Positions 21,632 to 30,510 of a DNA stretch of 64,000 nt are shown here, in pieces (the stretch's first letter is position 1; every line of letters begins with the position of its first letter). The notes under the pieces are model-generated. The model saw only the letters and a program-made list of their open reading frames with translations. It was not told where the DNA came from and did no database searches. The position numbers and the translations under genes were made by a program. The DNA is from Scandinavium sp036409475 (GTDB lineage Bacteria > Pseudomonadota > Gammaproteobacteria > Enterobacterales > Enterobacteriaceae): positions 1 to 64,000 of the forward strand of contig NZ_JAYRCK010000025.1 in the NCBI RefSeq assembly GCF_036409475.1. The letters are read 5' to 3'.

Positions 21632-22146
21632 GGCTTCGCGTCCGGCTCCTGGCGCTCATCAAGCTGCAATTGCATAAACGTCAGATCCAGCCAGCGACCA
21701 AATTTGGTGCCCACTTGCGGCATTTGCGCTGTGGTCACAAAGCCCAGCGAGGCGTGCAGTTTAAGCGATACAGCGTTTTGCGATTCAATGCCTGCCACCA
21801 TCACATGCTTACCAATCTGCTTAGCTTCGAGGATCAGCTGCGCCAGAAGGGCACGACCGAGACCTTTTCCCTGATGCTGAGGATGAACATAAACAGAATG
21901 CTCAACCGTATGGCGGAAACCATCGAACGCCCGCCAGTCACCGAAGGAAGCATAACCGGTGACAACGCCATTCTCCTCGCTGACCAGTACGGGATATCCT
22001 GCAATCTTACGCGCTTCAAACCAGGCGATTCGGTTATCCACATCAACAGTTTGATCGTTCCAGATAGCGGCAGTGTGCAGCACCGCGTGGTTATAAATTT
22101 CGGCAATTGCCGCACAGTCTTCACTGCTGGCATAACGAAGGATCAT
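21628..22146 (-). CDS. mnaT: L-amino-acid N-acetyltransferase MnaT
   Basis: A 172-residue GNAT enzyme starting MILRYASSEDCAAIAEIYNH. The acetyl-CoA signature is HPQHQGKGLGRALLAQLI (about 83-100), and NAVSLKLHASLGF is the typical distal motif. It corresponds to E. coli MnaT (YncA), which acetylates methionine analogues such as methionine sulfone and methionine sulfoximine. First gene of the mnaT-ydcZ operon. Its upstream region contains three ACTATAGT palindromes shared with the divergent cupin regulator. Confidence 0.9.
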   Translation of the reverse strand: MILRYASSEDCAAIAEIYNHAVLHTAAIWNDQTVDVDNRIAWFEARKIAGYPVLVSEENGVVTGYASFGDWRAFDGFRHTVEHSVYVHPQHQGKGLGRALLAQLILEAKQIGKHVMVAGIESQNAVSLKLHASLGFVTTAQMPQVGTKFGRWLDLTFMQLQLDERQEPDAKP

Positions 22147-22163
22147 GGTGGCCTCAGGTGTTC

Positions 22164-22280
22164 ACTATAGTAGCACGTTATAGATACTATAGTTCTGAGG
22201 GTGTTGACAAGTGTCCTGAGCGATCAGGCTATCAGCGTGTTATTTCGACGCTGCCGCCCTGACGCTTTATGCACTATAGT
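22164..22280. promoter_or_regulatory. Three ACTATAGT palindromes, likely operator
   Basis: The 8-bp palindrome ACTATAGT occurs at 22164-22171, 22186-22193 and 22273-22280 in the 142-bp divergent region. Two copies, 22 bp apart (two helical turns), are near mnaT and one is just upstream of the XRE-cupin gene. This is the expected layout for autoregulation plus control of mnaT-ydcZ. Confidence 0.65.
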
Positions 22281-22288
22281 ATTACGCC

Positions 22289-22864
22289 ATGAATACTATT
22301 GAAGACACTCTCAACCAGCGCATCAGCGCTCGCATCCGTATTGAACGCGAATCTCGCGGCTGGTCGCTCAGCGAACTGGCCGAGCGGGCAGGTGCGTCGC
22401 GGGCGATGATCCATAAAATTGAACGCGGCGACAGTAGCCCAACAGCCACAATGCTGGGGCGGCTTTCCGGCGCGTTTGGCATCAGCATGTCGACGTTAAT
22501 CGCCCGCGCTGAAATGCAGGAAGGCAAACTTCTGCGCCTGGAAAACCAGCCTGTCTGGCGCGACCCGCAAAGCCACTATTTACGCCGCCATGTTTCCCCG
22601 CGCAGTGATTTACCGATTGATCTTGTTCAGGTCGAGCTTCCGCCCGGGAGTGATATTCCCATGCCTGCGTCTTCTTACGCGCTTGCGAGGCAGCTTATCT
22701 GGTTACAGCAGGGAGAATTGCTGTTTATCGAAGGTGACACTCGGCATGACATGCGCGCGGGAGATTGCCTTGAGCTTGGCCCGCCGAACGACTGCCGTTT
22801 TATCAATGAATCCGAAGAACCCTGTGTCTATCTGGTGGTGCGACTGAACCATTCTGGCTCGTAA
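22289..22864 (+). CDS. XRE-family regulator with C-terminal cupin domain
   Basis: A 191-residue regulator. The helix-turn-helix occupies about residues 15-68 (WSLSELAERAGASRAMIHKI). The C-terminal cupin domain (about 105-187) includes VELPPGSDIPMPA and MRAGDCLELGPPNDCRF and probably senses a small molecule. The organisation is as in SutR (YdcN)/PuuR-type regulators. Divergent from mnaT-ydcZ across three ACTATAGT palindromes, it is the likely regulator of that operon and of itself. curA follows by 64 bp. Confidence 0.88.
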   Translation: MNTIEDTLNQRISARIRIERESRGWSLSELAERAGASRAMIHKIERGDSSPTATMLGRLSGAFGISMSTLIARAEMQEGKLLRLENQPVWRDPQSHYLRRHVSPRSDLPIDLVQVELPPGSDIPMPASSYALARQLIWLQQGELLFIEGDTRHDMRAGDCLELGPPNDCRFINESEEPCVYLVVRLNHSGS

Positions 22865-22928
22865 TGCCAATGCAGTTCGCCCGCACAGCGACTAGTCTCA
22901 GGGAACGCTTTCACAAAAGGAGTACACC

Positions 22929-23966
22929 ATGACTGACTCTCAGGCACGCCATCGTCGTTGGGTGCTGGCTTCCCGTCCACACGGTGAGCCGGTGAAGGAA
23001 AATTTCCGTCTGGAAGAGGGGGAGATCCCGGTTCCCGCGCAGGGGCAGCTTTTGCTGCGCACAGTTTATCTTTCGCTCGATCCCTACATGCGCGGCCGGA
23101 TGAGCGATGCGCCATCGTACTCGCCGCCTGTTGAAATTGGCGCGGTAATGGTTGGTGGCACGGTCAGCCGCGTCGAAACCTCTCATCACCCGGATTTCAA
23201 GAAAGGCGAGTGGGTGTTGGGCTATGACGGCTGGCAGAACTACGCCCTTTCTGACGGGGCCGGGCTGGTCAAATTAGGTGACAACCCCGAGCATCCTTCC
23301 TGGGCGCTTGGTATAGTCGGAATGCCGGGCTTCACTGCTTATATGGGGCTGCTGGATATTGGGCAACCAAAAGCCGGTGAAACGCTGGTGGTCGCCGCAG
23401 CCACCGGGCCAGTCGGTGCCACAGTGGGGCAAATTGGCAAGATTAAAGGGTGTCACGTTGTGGGCGTGGCGGGCGGCAGCGAAAAATGCCGTTATGCCGT
23501 TGAAACCCTCGGTTTCGACGTTTGCCTTGATCACCACGCAGAAGACTTTGCTGAGCAACTGGCAAAAGCCTGCCCGAAAGGCATCGACGTTTATTATGAG
23601 AACGTGGGCGGCAAGGTGTTTGATGCCGTGCTGCCGCTGCTGAATACGTCGGCTCGCGTGCCGGTCTGTGGCCTGGTGAGCGGCTACAGCGCAACGGATT
23701 TACCCGTCGGGCCAGACCGTTTGCCGCTACTGATGGGGACTTTGCTGAAGAAGCGCATTCGCATGCAGGGCTTCATTATTGGTCAGGACTATGGTCACCG
23801 GATTGAAGAGTTCCAGAAGGCGATGGGGCAGTGGCTTCGTGAAGGAACCATAAAGTATCGTGAACACATTACCGATGGACTGGAACAAGCGCCCGAAGCC
23901 TTTTTTGGCCTGCTAAAAGGCAAAAATTTCGGAAAAGTCGTTATTCGCGTTGCTGCGGATGAGTAA
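22929..23966 (+). CDS. curA: NADPH-dependent curcumin/alkenal reductase CurA
   Basis: A 345-residue zinc-independent medium-chain dehydrogenase/reductase. The N-terminal catalytic domain has DPYMRGRMSD, and the Rossmann segment is AATGPVGATVGQIGKIKGC (about 156-174), followed by GGKVFDAVLPLLN. It matches E. coli CurA (YncB), which reduces conjugated double bonds of curcumin and 2-alkenals with NADPH. The start at 22929 has AAAGGAGTACACC before it. Lies between the cupin regulator and mcbR. Confidence 0.93.
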   Translation: MTDSQARHRRWVLASRPHGEPVKENFRLEEGEIPVPAQGQLLLRTVYLSLDPYMRGRMSDAPSYSPPVEIGAVMVGGTVSRVETSHHPDFKKGEWVLGYDGWQNYALSDGAGLVKLGDNPEHPSWALGIVGMPGFTAYMGLLDIGQPKAGETLVVAAATGPVGATVGQIGKIKGCHVVGVAGGSEKCRYAVETLGFDVCLDHHAEDFAEQLAKACPKGIDVYYENVGGKVFDAVLPLLNTSARVPVCGLVSGYSATDLPVGPDRLPLLMGTLLKKRIRMQGFIIGQDYGHRIEEFQKAMGQWLREGTIKYREHITDGLEQAPEAFFGLLKGKNFGKVVIRVAADE

Positions 23967-23974
23967 AAACGCAT

Positions 23975-24003
23975 CTGCGGCGTCACAGACGCCGCAGGTT
24001 TTC
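23975..24003 (+). terminator. Rho-independent terminator after curA
   Basis: CTGCGGCGTC / GACGCCGCAG around ACA, followed by a short T run. Confidence 0.75.
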
Positions 24004-24219
24004 GTGCAAATTTTCCATAAGCGGCTTTAATTAATCGTGCAACAGTCAGTGGGTATGATTTGTGCGGCCTAATTAACAACCTAATAATGAATATTTATAG
24101 CCGATTGTTCCATGTTATTTCCAACACCACCCGCGATACAGGATATATCCTGCTACCGCGCAGAGTTGTTTGCTCTCAGGCCGTCACGAGAACAATGAAA
24201 TTGGATACAGGAAATAGAC

Positions 24220-24879
24220 ATGCAGGATTTTGAAAAAGCACAGCGAATGAGCCTGACGACTCAGGTAGAAATCAATTTAAAAAGCGCATTAATTATTGGC
24301 GCGCTCAAGCCGGGAGCCCGGCTGGTGACGCGCGATCTTGCCGAACAATTGGGTACCAGCATCACGCCGGTGCGTGAGGCGCTGCTGCGGCTGGTTTCAG
24401 CTGGCGCTTTACACGCAACGCCCGCTCAGGCGTTTTTGGTGCCGGAGGTGTCGGAGCATCGGTATCATGAAATCAACCAAATCCGCAAAAAGCTGGAAGG
24501 CATGGCGGTAAGTGCGGCAGCCACGCTAATGACGGGGGAAAAGCTGGACTTGCTGCACACTTACGTCGAGGCGTTTCATGAAGCGAAAGCACGGGGCGAT
24601 ATGGAGCAGGCGCTGCAGGCGAATTGTCGCTTCCGTTTCCGCCTGTACGACTACGCTGAAATGCCGACGCTGACGGCGCTTATCGAACAATTATGGGTGC
24701 GCATCGGGCCTTGTTTTAACTATTTGCATCCGCTCTCTTGCGAGGTGTTTAAACAGCATCGTTATTATGACGATCTGCTTGGCGCATTAGCGAAAAAAGA
24801 TGAAGCGGAAAGTTGTGCGGCAATTTGTAGGGCGATTGATCAAGGCGCCGCTATTTTGCAGCGCCAGTATATTAATTGA
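24220..24879 (+). CDS. mcbR: GntR-family regulator McbR
   Basis: A 219-residue FadR-subfamily GntR regulator. The winged helix (about 10-75) contains ALKPGARLVTRDLAEQLGTS and ITPVREALLRLV. The helical effector domain follows, with the family NxxFRxxLY-like segment (NCRFRFRLYDYAEM). It aligns closely with E. coli McbR (YncC), a regulator of mcbA and of colanic acid/biofilm traits. The 253 bp upstream contain the curA terminator, then an AT-rich promoter region. Confidence 0.88.
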   Translation: MQDFEKAQRMSLTTQVEINLKSALIIGALKPGARLVTRDLAEQLGTSITPVREALLRLVSAGALHATPAQAFLVPEVSEHRYHEINQIRKKLEGMAVSAAATLMTGEKLDLLHTYVEAFHEAKARGDMEQALQANCRFRFRLYDYAEMPTLTALIEQLWVRIGPCFNYLHPLSCEVFKQHRYYDDLLGALAKKDEAESCAAICRAIDQGAAILQRQYIN

Positions 24880-24930
24880 TTGCGGTAATTAATAAGTATT
24901 AAGCGTGCTTATTTAAGGCACGCTTAAATA

Positions 24931-27045
24931 TTACTGGAATGAGTAAGCTACCGATAACCCCACACCGTAATTACGCCCCGGTGCCGGTTCGTAATAACGT
25001 CCATTGGATTCATTAACAATCACCGAGCCGACATATTCGCGATCGAAGAGATTATCGATGCGTCCGAACACGTCCATATTCCAGTTACCGACACCAAATT
25101 TGTAGCCCGTGTTCAGGCCGACAACGGTCCAGGAGGGGGCTTTGGCGGTGTTTTCATCATTGGCCTGAATGTCGCTCAGATAGCGGATATCGCTGCCTGC
25201 GTACCAGCCACGCTCCGGTTCATAGCCAAACGAGGCATAACCCATATTGCGCGCGATACCCGGAATGCGGTTGCCGTTGCAGTTGGTGTCGTCGCAGACG
25301 TTGGTGCGGTAAGTCGCATCCAGCCACGTCCACGCGGCTTTCAGTTTCCAGCTTTCCCCGAACGGTTGATCGAGCGACAGTTCCGCTCCCTGACGGCGAG
25401 TTTTCCCGGCATTTTTATAGCTGGTACGTCCGCCGCTGCTGCTATCAACCACGATTTCGTTGTCAGTATCTGTCTGGAACAGTGCGGCAGTCAGCAGTCC
25501 GTTGCCGATACGCGTTTTGCTGCCGACTTCCACGGTTTCATTGGTTGAGGGCTGCAGGCCAAAGTTCAGGCCGCTTTGATCGTTCGGACGATAGGAAAGC
25601 TCGTTGATGGTCGGTGTCTCGAACCCACGTCCGGCAGACACATACACATTCCAGGCATCGGTGACGGCATATTCCAGTGACGCTGCCGGGAGCCATTTGT
25701 GGTAGCTGGCCTCGCCGCTGTCATTCCCATTGCCCGGCGTAACGTAGAAGTCGTTGGAATCAAACCACACGGAGCTATAGCGAACGCCAGCATCGAGTGA
25801 CAATTTGTTCGTCAGCTGCCATTGGGTTTGCAGATACGGGTCGAGGTTCCACATCAGATTGCGTTCATTACGACGCAGAGCGCCTTGCTGACCGTACTCC
25901 GGCACGCCGTTATCCAGCACAAAGTTTTCATAACCTTTGCGCTTCTCGCTCATGTTTTCGTAGTCCAGCCCGGTTGTGAAGGTGACGGGGACCAGCAGCT
26001 CGCCGCGGTGCGTCCAGCGTGTGTCGATCCCCTGATAATGTCTGTCGAGATCGATAACGCCACCGGCGTGCGAAGGCTTGAGCTGAGGAGCCATCGGGAT
26101 GGACTGATATTGCGTGGTTTGACGTTCGCCCGCGTACATCATCACGCTGAGGTCGTCCTGCTCGCTGAGCTGACGTTCGTAATGCAAACCGGCCTGGGTT
26201 TGTTTGAGATCTTTGCGGGTATTGTACTGATCGCCACGCGGGGATTGCTGCGGGTTGGCGCGCCATTCGCTGTAGCTCAACCCGCCGGGATCGTTAGCTT
26301 TAATATCCACGCTGTTAAACAGCAACGTGACTTTACTGACGTCGTTAATTCGTACGCCAAGTTTGGCGTTCGCCTGGTTTTTACGTGCGCCGCTGTGGTC
26401 GCGATAGCCGTGAGTGGAAAAACGGGAAGTCGATACGGTGTAATCCACATCGCCAGCCTGAGTGCCGTCGCCGACTGCACCGCTGGCTTTCAGGCCATAA
26501 CGCCAGCTGCCATAGCTGCCGTAATAGCTGCTGGCTTCAATGGTCGTCGGCTGTTGCCCGGTTTGGGTGGTGATGTTCATCACTCCGCCGGACGAGTTGC
26601 CATACAGGGCAGAGAAGGGCCCACGCAGCACTTCAAGGGTGTCTACGCTGCCGATATCAATGTTCGAAGTTTGTCCCTGACCGTCAGGCATGGTGGCCGG
26701 AATGCCGTCGACATAAAGACGAATGCCGCGTACGCCAAACGTGGAGCGAGAGCCGAACCCGCGAATCGACAACTGCAAATCCTGGGCGTAGTTCTGTCGG
26801 TTCTGTACCTGCAAACCCGGCACCGCGTTCAGTGACTCTGAAAGGTTCACGCGCGGCGTGGCATGACGCATATCGTCGCCGTTTACCACGCTTACCGCCG
26901 CGGGGGTATCGAGCTCAGAAACGGTGGTTTGCGGTGTCGCGGAGACCACCATCGTCTGGTCGTCGGCCGCAAAGGCATCTGGCAGTGGAAGAAGCGGCAA
27001 CAACAATGCCGGAAGCGCAGCCTTGCGAACGGTAATAATTTTCAT
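24931..27045 (-). CDS. yncD: TonB-dependent outer-membrane receptor YncD
   Basis: A 704-residue receptor. A signal peptide ends near DAFA|ADD (residue 26) and a TonB box-like DQTMVVSATPQ follows. The plug domain (about 40-155) includes LNAVPGLQVQNRQ and RGFGSRSTFGVRG. A 22-stranded barrel ends in the outer-membrane C-terminal signature (VGLSVAYSFQ). It corresponds to E. coli YncD; the ligand is not firmly known (iron chelates or a pyrroloquinoline-quinone-like cofactor have been suggested). The start at 27045 is favoured over an upstream MFHLV because the signal peptide begins there. Confidence 0.92.
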   Translation of the reverse strand: MKIITVRKAALPALLLPLLPLPDAFAADDQTMVVSATPQTTVSELDTPAAVSVVNGDDMRHATPRVNLSESLNAVPGLQVQNRQNYAQDLQLSIRGFGSRSTFGVRGIRLYVDGIPATMPDGQGQTSNIDIGSVDTLEVLRGPFSALYGNSSGGVMNITTQTGQQPTTIEASSYYGSYGSWRYGLKASGAVGDGTQAGDVDYTVSTSRFSTHGYRDHSGARKNQANAKLGVRINDVSKVTLLFNSVDIKANDPGGLSYSEWRANPQQSPRGDQYNTRKDLKQTQAGLHYERQLSEQDDLSVMMYAGERQTTQYQSIPMAPQLKPSHAGGVIDLDRHYQGIDTRWTHRGELLVPVTFTTGLDYENMSEKRKGYENFVLDNGVPEYGQQGALRRNERNLMWNLDPYLQTQWQLTNKLSLDAGVRYSSVWFDSNDFYVTPGNGNDSGEASYHKWLPAASLEYAVTDAWNVYVSAGRGFETPTINELSYRPNDQSGLNFGLQPSTNETVEVGSKTRIGNGLLTAALFQTDTDNEIVVDSSSGGRTSYKNAGKTRRQGAELSLDQPFGESWKLKAAWTWLDATYRTNVCDDTNCNGNRIPGIARNMGYASFGYEPERGWYAGSDIRYLSDIQANDENTAKAPSWTVVGLNTGYKFGVGNWNMDVFGRIDNLFDREYVGSVIVNESNGRYYEPAPGRNYGVGLSVAYSFQ

Positions 27046-27302
27046 GCAACTCTCGTGGTAATGAACCAAATGGAACAACGGTGAATATGTTAATTCTTAT
27101 GTAAATTATTTGAAAACCATAACAGCACGTTACGTTAAATGTCGAACTGACAATGGCACATTTTTGGCGAGGCGAGGAAATAATTACTCCACATTAGCGA
27201 CACTAATGATTACTATTCTCAATAACAAAATGCAGTGCTATGACGCTGCAAGCAGGAAGCATGTCGGGCAGTACCACATTTCGTATTTCAAAGGGAGTCG
27301 TC

Positions 27303-28364
27303 ATGTCTTTACGTCACTTGTCCATGCCGCGTTTTCGCCGTTCTCTGCTGTTAACCTCTTTACTGCTTGCCTGGACGTTCAACGTTCAGGCTGCGGATGA
27401 CATGCTTCGCAAAGCCGTCGGGAAAGGGGTGTATGAAATGGCCCTGAATTCACAGGAAAACGCGCTGTGGGTCGCCACATCGCAGAGCCGTAAGACCGAC
27501 AAAGGCGGGGTGGTTTATCGCCTCGACCCGCAAACGCTGAATATCACCCTGGCGGTTCACAGTGACCTGAAACCGTTTGGCGCGACCATCAACAATCAGG
27601 CGCAAACGCTGTGGTTTGGTAACACCACCAACGGCACCATTACGGCGATTGACGCCAAAACGGGTGACGTGAAAGGGCGCGTGGTGCTCGACTCACGTCA
27701 GCGCAGTGAAACCGTGAAGCCGCTGCAGCCGCGAGAGCTGGCCGTGGACGAGAAAACCAACAGCGTCTATATCACCGGCGTGGGCAAAGAGAGTGTGGTG
27801 TGGGTGGTTGATGGGGCAACGCTCAGGTTAAAAACGACCATTAGCGGCACCGGGAATCGCAGTACTGCACTGGCGCTCGATAACGATGCTCAGCGCCTGT
27901 ATACCGTCAGCGCAGAAGGCGAGCTGGTTACTGTCGACACCGCCAAAAACAGCATTCTGACGCGCCAGACACTGGTGGATGACGGCAAAGAGCACGCTTT
28001 CCTGAACATCGCGCTGGATAAAGCCAACCACCGCGCATACCTCACCGATTTCAAGCAGCCTGAAGTGCTGGTTGTGGATTATCGCAACGGCAAAGTGCTG
28101 GAAAAAATTGCTACCCCGGAAGGGCTGGCGATTCTGTTTAACCCGACCCGCAATGAAGTTTACGTCACTCATCGCCTGGCCGGGAAAGTGAGCGTGATCG
28201 ACACCAAAACCAACAAAGTGGTGAAGACCTTTGATACGCCGCCGCGTCCAAACAGCCTTGCGCTGTCTGCCGATGGCAAGACGCTGTTCGTTAGCGTGAA
28301 GCAGGAATCAACTCGCGAAAAAGAAGCAACGCAGCCGGATGATGTGATTCGGATTACCCTGTGA
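27303..28364 (+). CDS. yncE: YncE, secreted seven-bladed beta-propeller
   Basis: A 353-residue protein. The signal peptide ends NVQA|ADD (about residue 30). The mature part consists of repeated YVTN-type propeller blades (for example NEVYVTHRLAGKVSVIDTKT and ALSADGKTLFVSVKQ). It equals E. coli YncE in length. The function is unclear; the E. coli protein is iron-regulated and binds single-stranded DNA in vitro. Divergent from yncD over 257 bp, suggesting shared iron-linked control, although no clear Fur box was picked out by eye. ATG 27303 is preferred over upstream starts by homologue length. Confidence 0.9.
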   Translation: MSLRHLSMPRFRRSLLLTSLLLAWTFNVQAADDMLRKAVGKGVYEMALNSQENALWVATSQSRKTDKGGVVYRLDPQTLNITLAVHSDLKPFGATINNQAQTLWFGNTTNGTITAIDAKTGDVKGRVVLDSRQRSETVKPLQPRELAVDEKTNSVYITGVGKESVVWVVDGATLRLKTTISGTGNRSTALALDNDAQRLYTVSAEGELVTVDTAKNSILTRQTLVDDGKEHAFLNIALDKANHRAYLTDFKQPEVLVVDYRNGKVLEKIATPEGLAILFNPTRNEVYVTHRLAGKVSVIDTKTNKVVKTFDTPPRPNSLALSADGKTLFVSVKQESTREKEATQPDDVIRITL

Positions 28365-28376
28365 TGATGGAATAAG

Positions 28377-28403
28377 AAAAGCCGCTCGATTGAGCGGCTT
28401 TTT
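28377..28403 (+). terminator. Rho-independent terminator after yncE
   Basis: AAAAGCCGCTC / GAGCGGCTTTTT with a GATT loop. Confidence 0.85.
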
Positions 28404-28437
28404 GATGTCAGGTGGCGCAAAACTTCTGCGGCCTGAT

Positions 28438-28474
28438 CCCCTCTCCCCAACCCTCTCCCAAAGGGAGAGGGAGG
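28438..28474. repeat. Palindromic CCCTCTCC-type intergenic repeat
   Basis: CCCTCTCC ... CCCTCTCCC AAA GGGAGAGGG, a short palindromic element of the same type as 45003-45087. It lies between the convergent yncE and ansP. Confidence 0.65.
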
Positions 28475-28488
28475 AAATAACAGGGCAA

Positions 28489-29982
28489 TTACTGAGAAGT
28501 TTTCTCAACCAACGCCGCATCCTGCTCGCCTTCGTGATGAACCGGCGCCGTGCTGTGGATCTCCTGCACGCGCTTGCGTACACCGAACCAGCCAGCAATC
28601 AGCAGCACCGCAATCAGCGGAATCGAGGCGATGGTGTAGGTGCCATTCGGGTAATCGAACGCCATCAGCACCAGCACGCTTAAGAGGAACAGCAGCGTCA
28701 GCCAGGAGGTGACAGGTGCGCCCGGCAGTTTGAAGCTGACATCGGCACATTTGCCTTCTTTGATGAACTTACGCAGACGCATCTGGCACACCACGATGAA
28801 GCCCCAGGAGGCGATAATGCCCAGCGAGGCCACGTTCAGTACAATCTCAAAGACCTGAGAAGGCACCAGATAGTTCAGGAAAACGCCGACCACATACACG
28901 CCCAACGTGGCCAGAATGCCTGCGTAAGGGACGTGCTGACGGCTCATTTTAGACATGAACTTCGGCGCAGAACCGCCCATCGACATGGAACGCAGAATAC
29001 GTCCGGTGCTGTACAGGCCAGAGTTCAGGCTCGACAGCGCAGCCGTCAGCACCACGATGTTCATGATGCTGCCGACATACGGCACGCCAAGTTTAGAGAA
29101 GAAGGTCACGAACGGGCTTTGACCGGCCTGATAGGCATTCCACGGCAGCAGCAGAACCAACAGCACCACGGAACCGACGTAGAACAGACCGATACGCCAG
29201 ATAACGCTGTTAATCGCTTTTGGCACCATGGTCTGCGGATCTTTACATTCCCCAGCGGCGGTACCCACCAGTTCGATAGAGGCGAATGCAAAGACGACCC
29301 CCTGAACCAGCACCAGCGCAGGTAGCAGGCCATGCGGGAAGAAGCCGCCGTTATCGGTTATCAAATGGAAGCCAGTCGCGCCACCATCCAGCGGTTTACC
29401 GGTTCCAAGGAACACAGTACCCACCACCAGGAAGATGACAATCGCCAGCACTTTCAGCAGCGCAAACCAGAACTCCATTTCGGCGAACCACTTCACGCCG
29501 ATCATGTTCATGGTGCCGACAATGGCCAGCGCGCCAAGGGCAAACACCCACTGTGGCACGTCACCAAATGTGCCCCAGTAGTGCATATAAAGGGCAACCG
29601 CCGTGATATCGACAATCCCGGTCATCGCCCAGTTGACGAAATACATCCAGCCCGCGACATAGGCGGCTTTCTCGCCCAGGAACTCACGGGCATAAGAGAC
29701 GAAACTGCCGCTTGAGGGACGGTGTAACACCAGTTCGCCCAGCGCACGAAGAATAAAGAAGGAGAAGATACCGCAGACCAGATAGACGATAGCGAGGGAA
29801 GGGCCAGCCATCTGCAAACGCGCGCCTGCGCCGAGGAACAGACCGGTGCCGATAGCCCCGCCGATGGCAATCATCTGAACGTGACGATTGCCCATCGCCT
29901 TGTTGTAACCCGCTTCATGCGAGTTCAGCCAGCGGCGCTTAGCTGCGTGATGCTCCGCCGCGCTGTTGTGTTTTGTGCTCAT
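28489..29982 (-). CDS. ansP: L-asparagine permease AnsP
   Basis: A 497-residue amino acid permease of the APC superfamily (AAT family) with twelve membrane helices. The N-terminal signature includes GNRHVQMIAIGGAIGTGLFL, and the family ALGELVLHRPSSGSFVSYARE follows. It matches E. coli AnsP, which imports L-asparagine by proton symport. The start is at 29982 (MSTKHNSAAEHHAAKRRWLN). It is convergent with yncE, as in E. coli. Confidence 0.93.
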   Translation of the reverse strand: MSTKHNSAAEHHAAKRRWLNSHEAGYNKAMGNRHVQMIAIGGAIGTGLFLGAGARLQMAGPSLAIVYLVCGIFSFFILRALGELVLHRPSSGSFVSYAREFLGEKAAYVAGWMYFVNWAMTGIVDITAVALYMHYWGTFGDVPQWVFALGALAIVGTMNMIGVKWFAEMEFWFALLKVLAIVIFLVVGTVFLGTGKPLDGGATGFHLITDNGGFFPHGLLPALVLVQGVVFAFASIELVGTAAGECKDPQTMVPKAINSVIWRIGLFYVGSVVLLVLLLPWNAYQAGQSPFVTFFSKLGVPYVGSIMNIVVLTAALSSLNSGLYSTGRILRSMSMGGSAPKFMSKMSRQHVPYAGILATLGVYVVGVFLNYLVPSQVFEIVLNVASLGIIASWGFIVVCQMRLRKFIKEGKCADVSFKLPGAPVTSWLTLLFLLSVLVLMAFDYPNGTYTIASIPLIAVLLIAGWFGVRKRVQEIHSTAPVHHEGEQDAALVEKTSQ

Positions 29983-30510
29983 TGTAATAACCCGATTAAC
30001 CTGTCATTACCCCAATCAGGGGCCCAAAAAAATGCCGCAGCGTTAACGATTGCGCGGCAGCACATTGTTCTGGCTTTCTCAGCATTCTGACGTAGAGATA
30101 AGGCAAAACATGGCGCAGCATCCTACCTGCAAATCATAAGCGACGCAAAACTTACAGGTGCGCAGAGTGACGAAGATCGCCCCTTTTTGTGTGGTCAGAT
30201 CTGCTTCCTGAACCGTTACGGCAAAGCGAATTCTTTGGCTGTCTTTAAGCTAAATTTCAATGTGTTGCAAGAATCGCTCTGGTGAGTGGCAAGGAATACG
30301 ACTGTCCAGCCGCGGTGTGTGGTGAGCGGCAAACCGTGAGGCGAATACATTACGACCCGGCAACTTAGCCGGTTAGGGTATTGCCACGCTTGTCGCAAAG
30401 ACCGCGGCTTGATATCTAATTTTGTGCAGAGCAAATGTAAATAAATTGTTTCTCTCCGCTCGCAAGCGCTTCTAATAATGCAGACATGTTCCTGACAATG
30501 AGCCTGCGAC
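29983..30510. other. 528-bp divergent intergenic region
   Basis: No gene seen. It must carry the ansP promoter/leader (left) and the promoter of the monooxygenase operon (right). Near the ansP side CAGGGGCCC and an imperfect GCCGC/GCGGC hairpin at about 30034-30058 could be leader structure. Confidence 0.35.

Noticed and set aside
25822..26835. Long open frame opposite yncD
   Set aside because: Antisense shadow of the TonB receptor gene with low-complexity Val/Ala-rich product.
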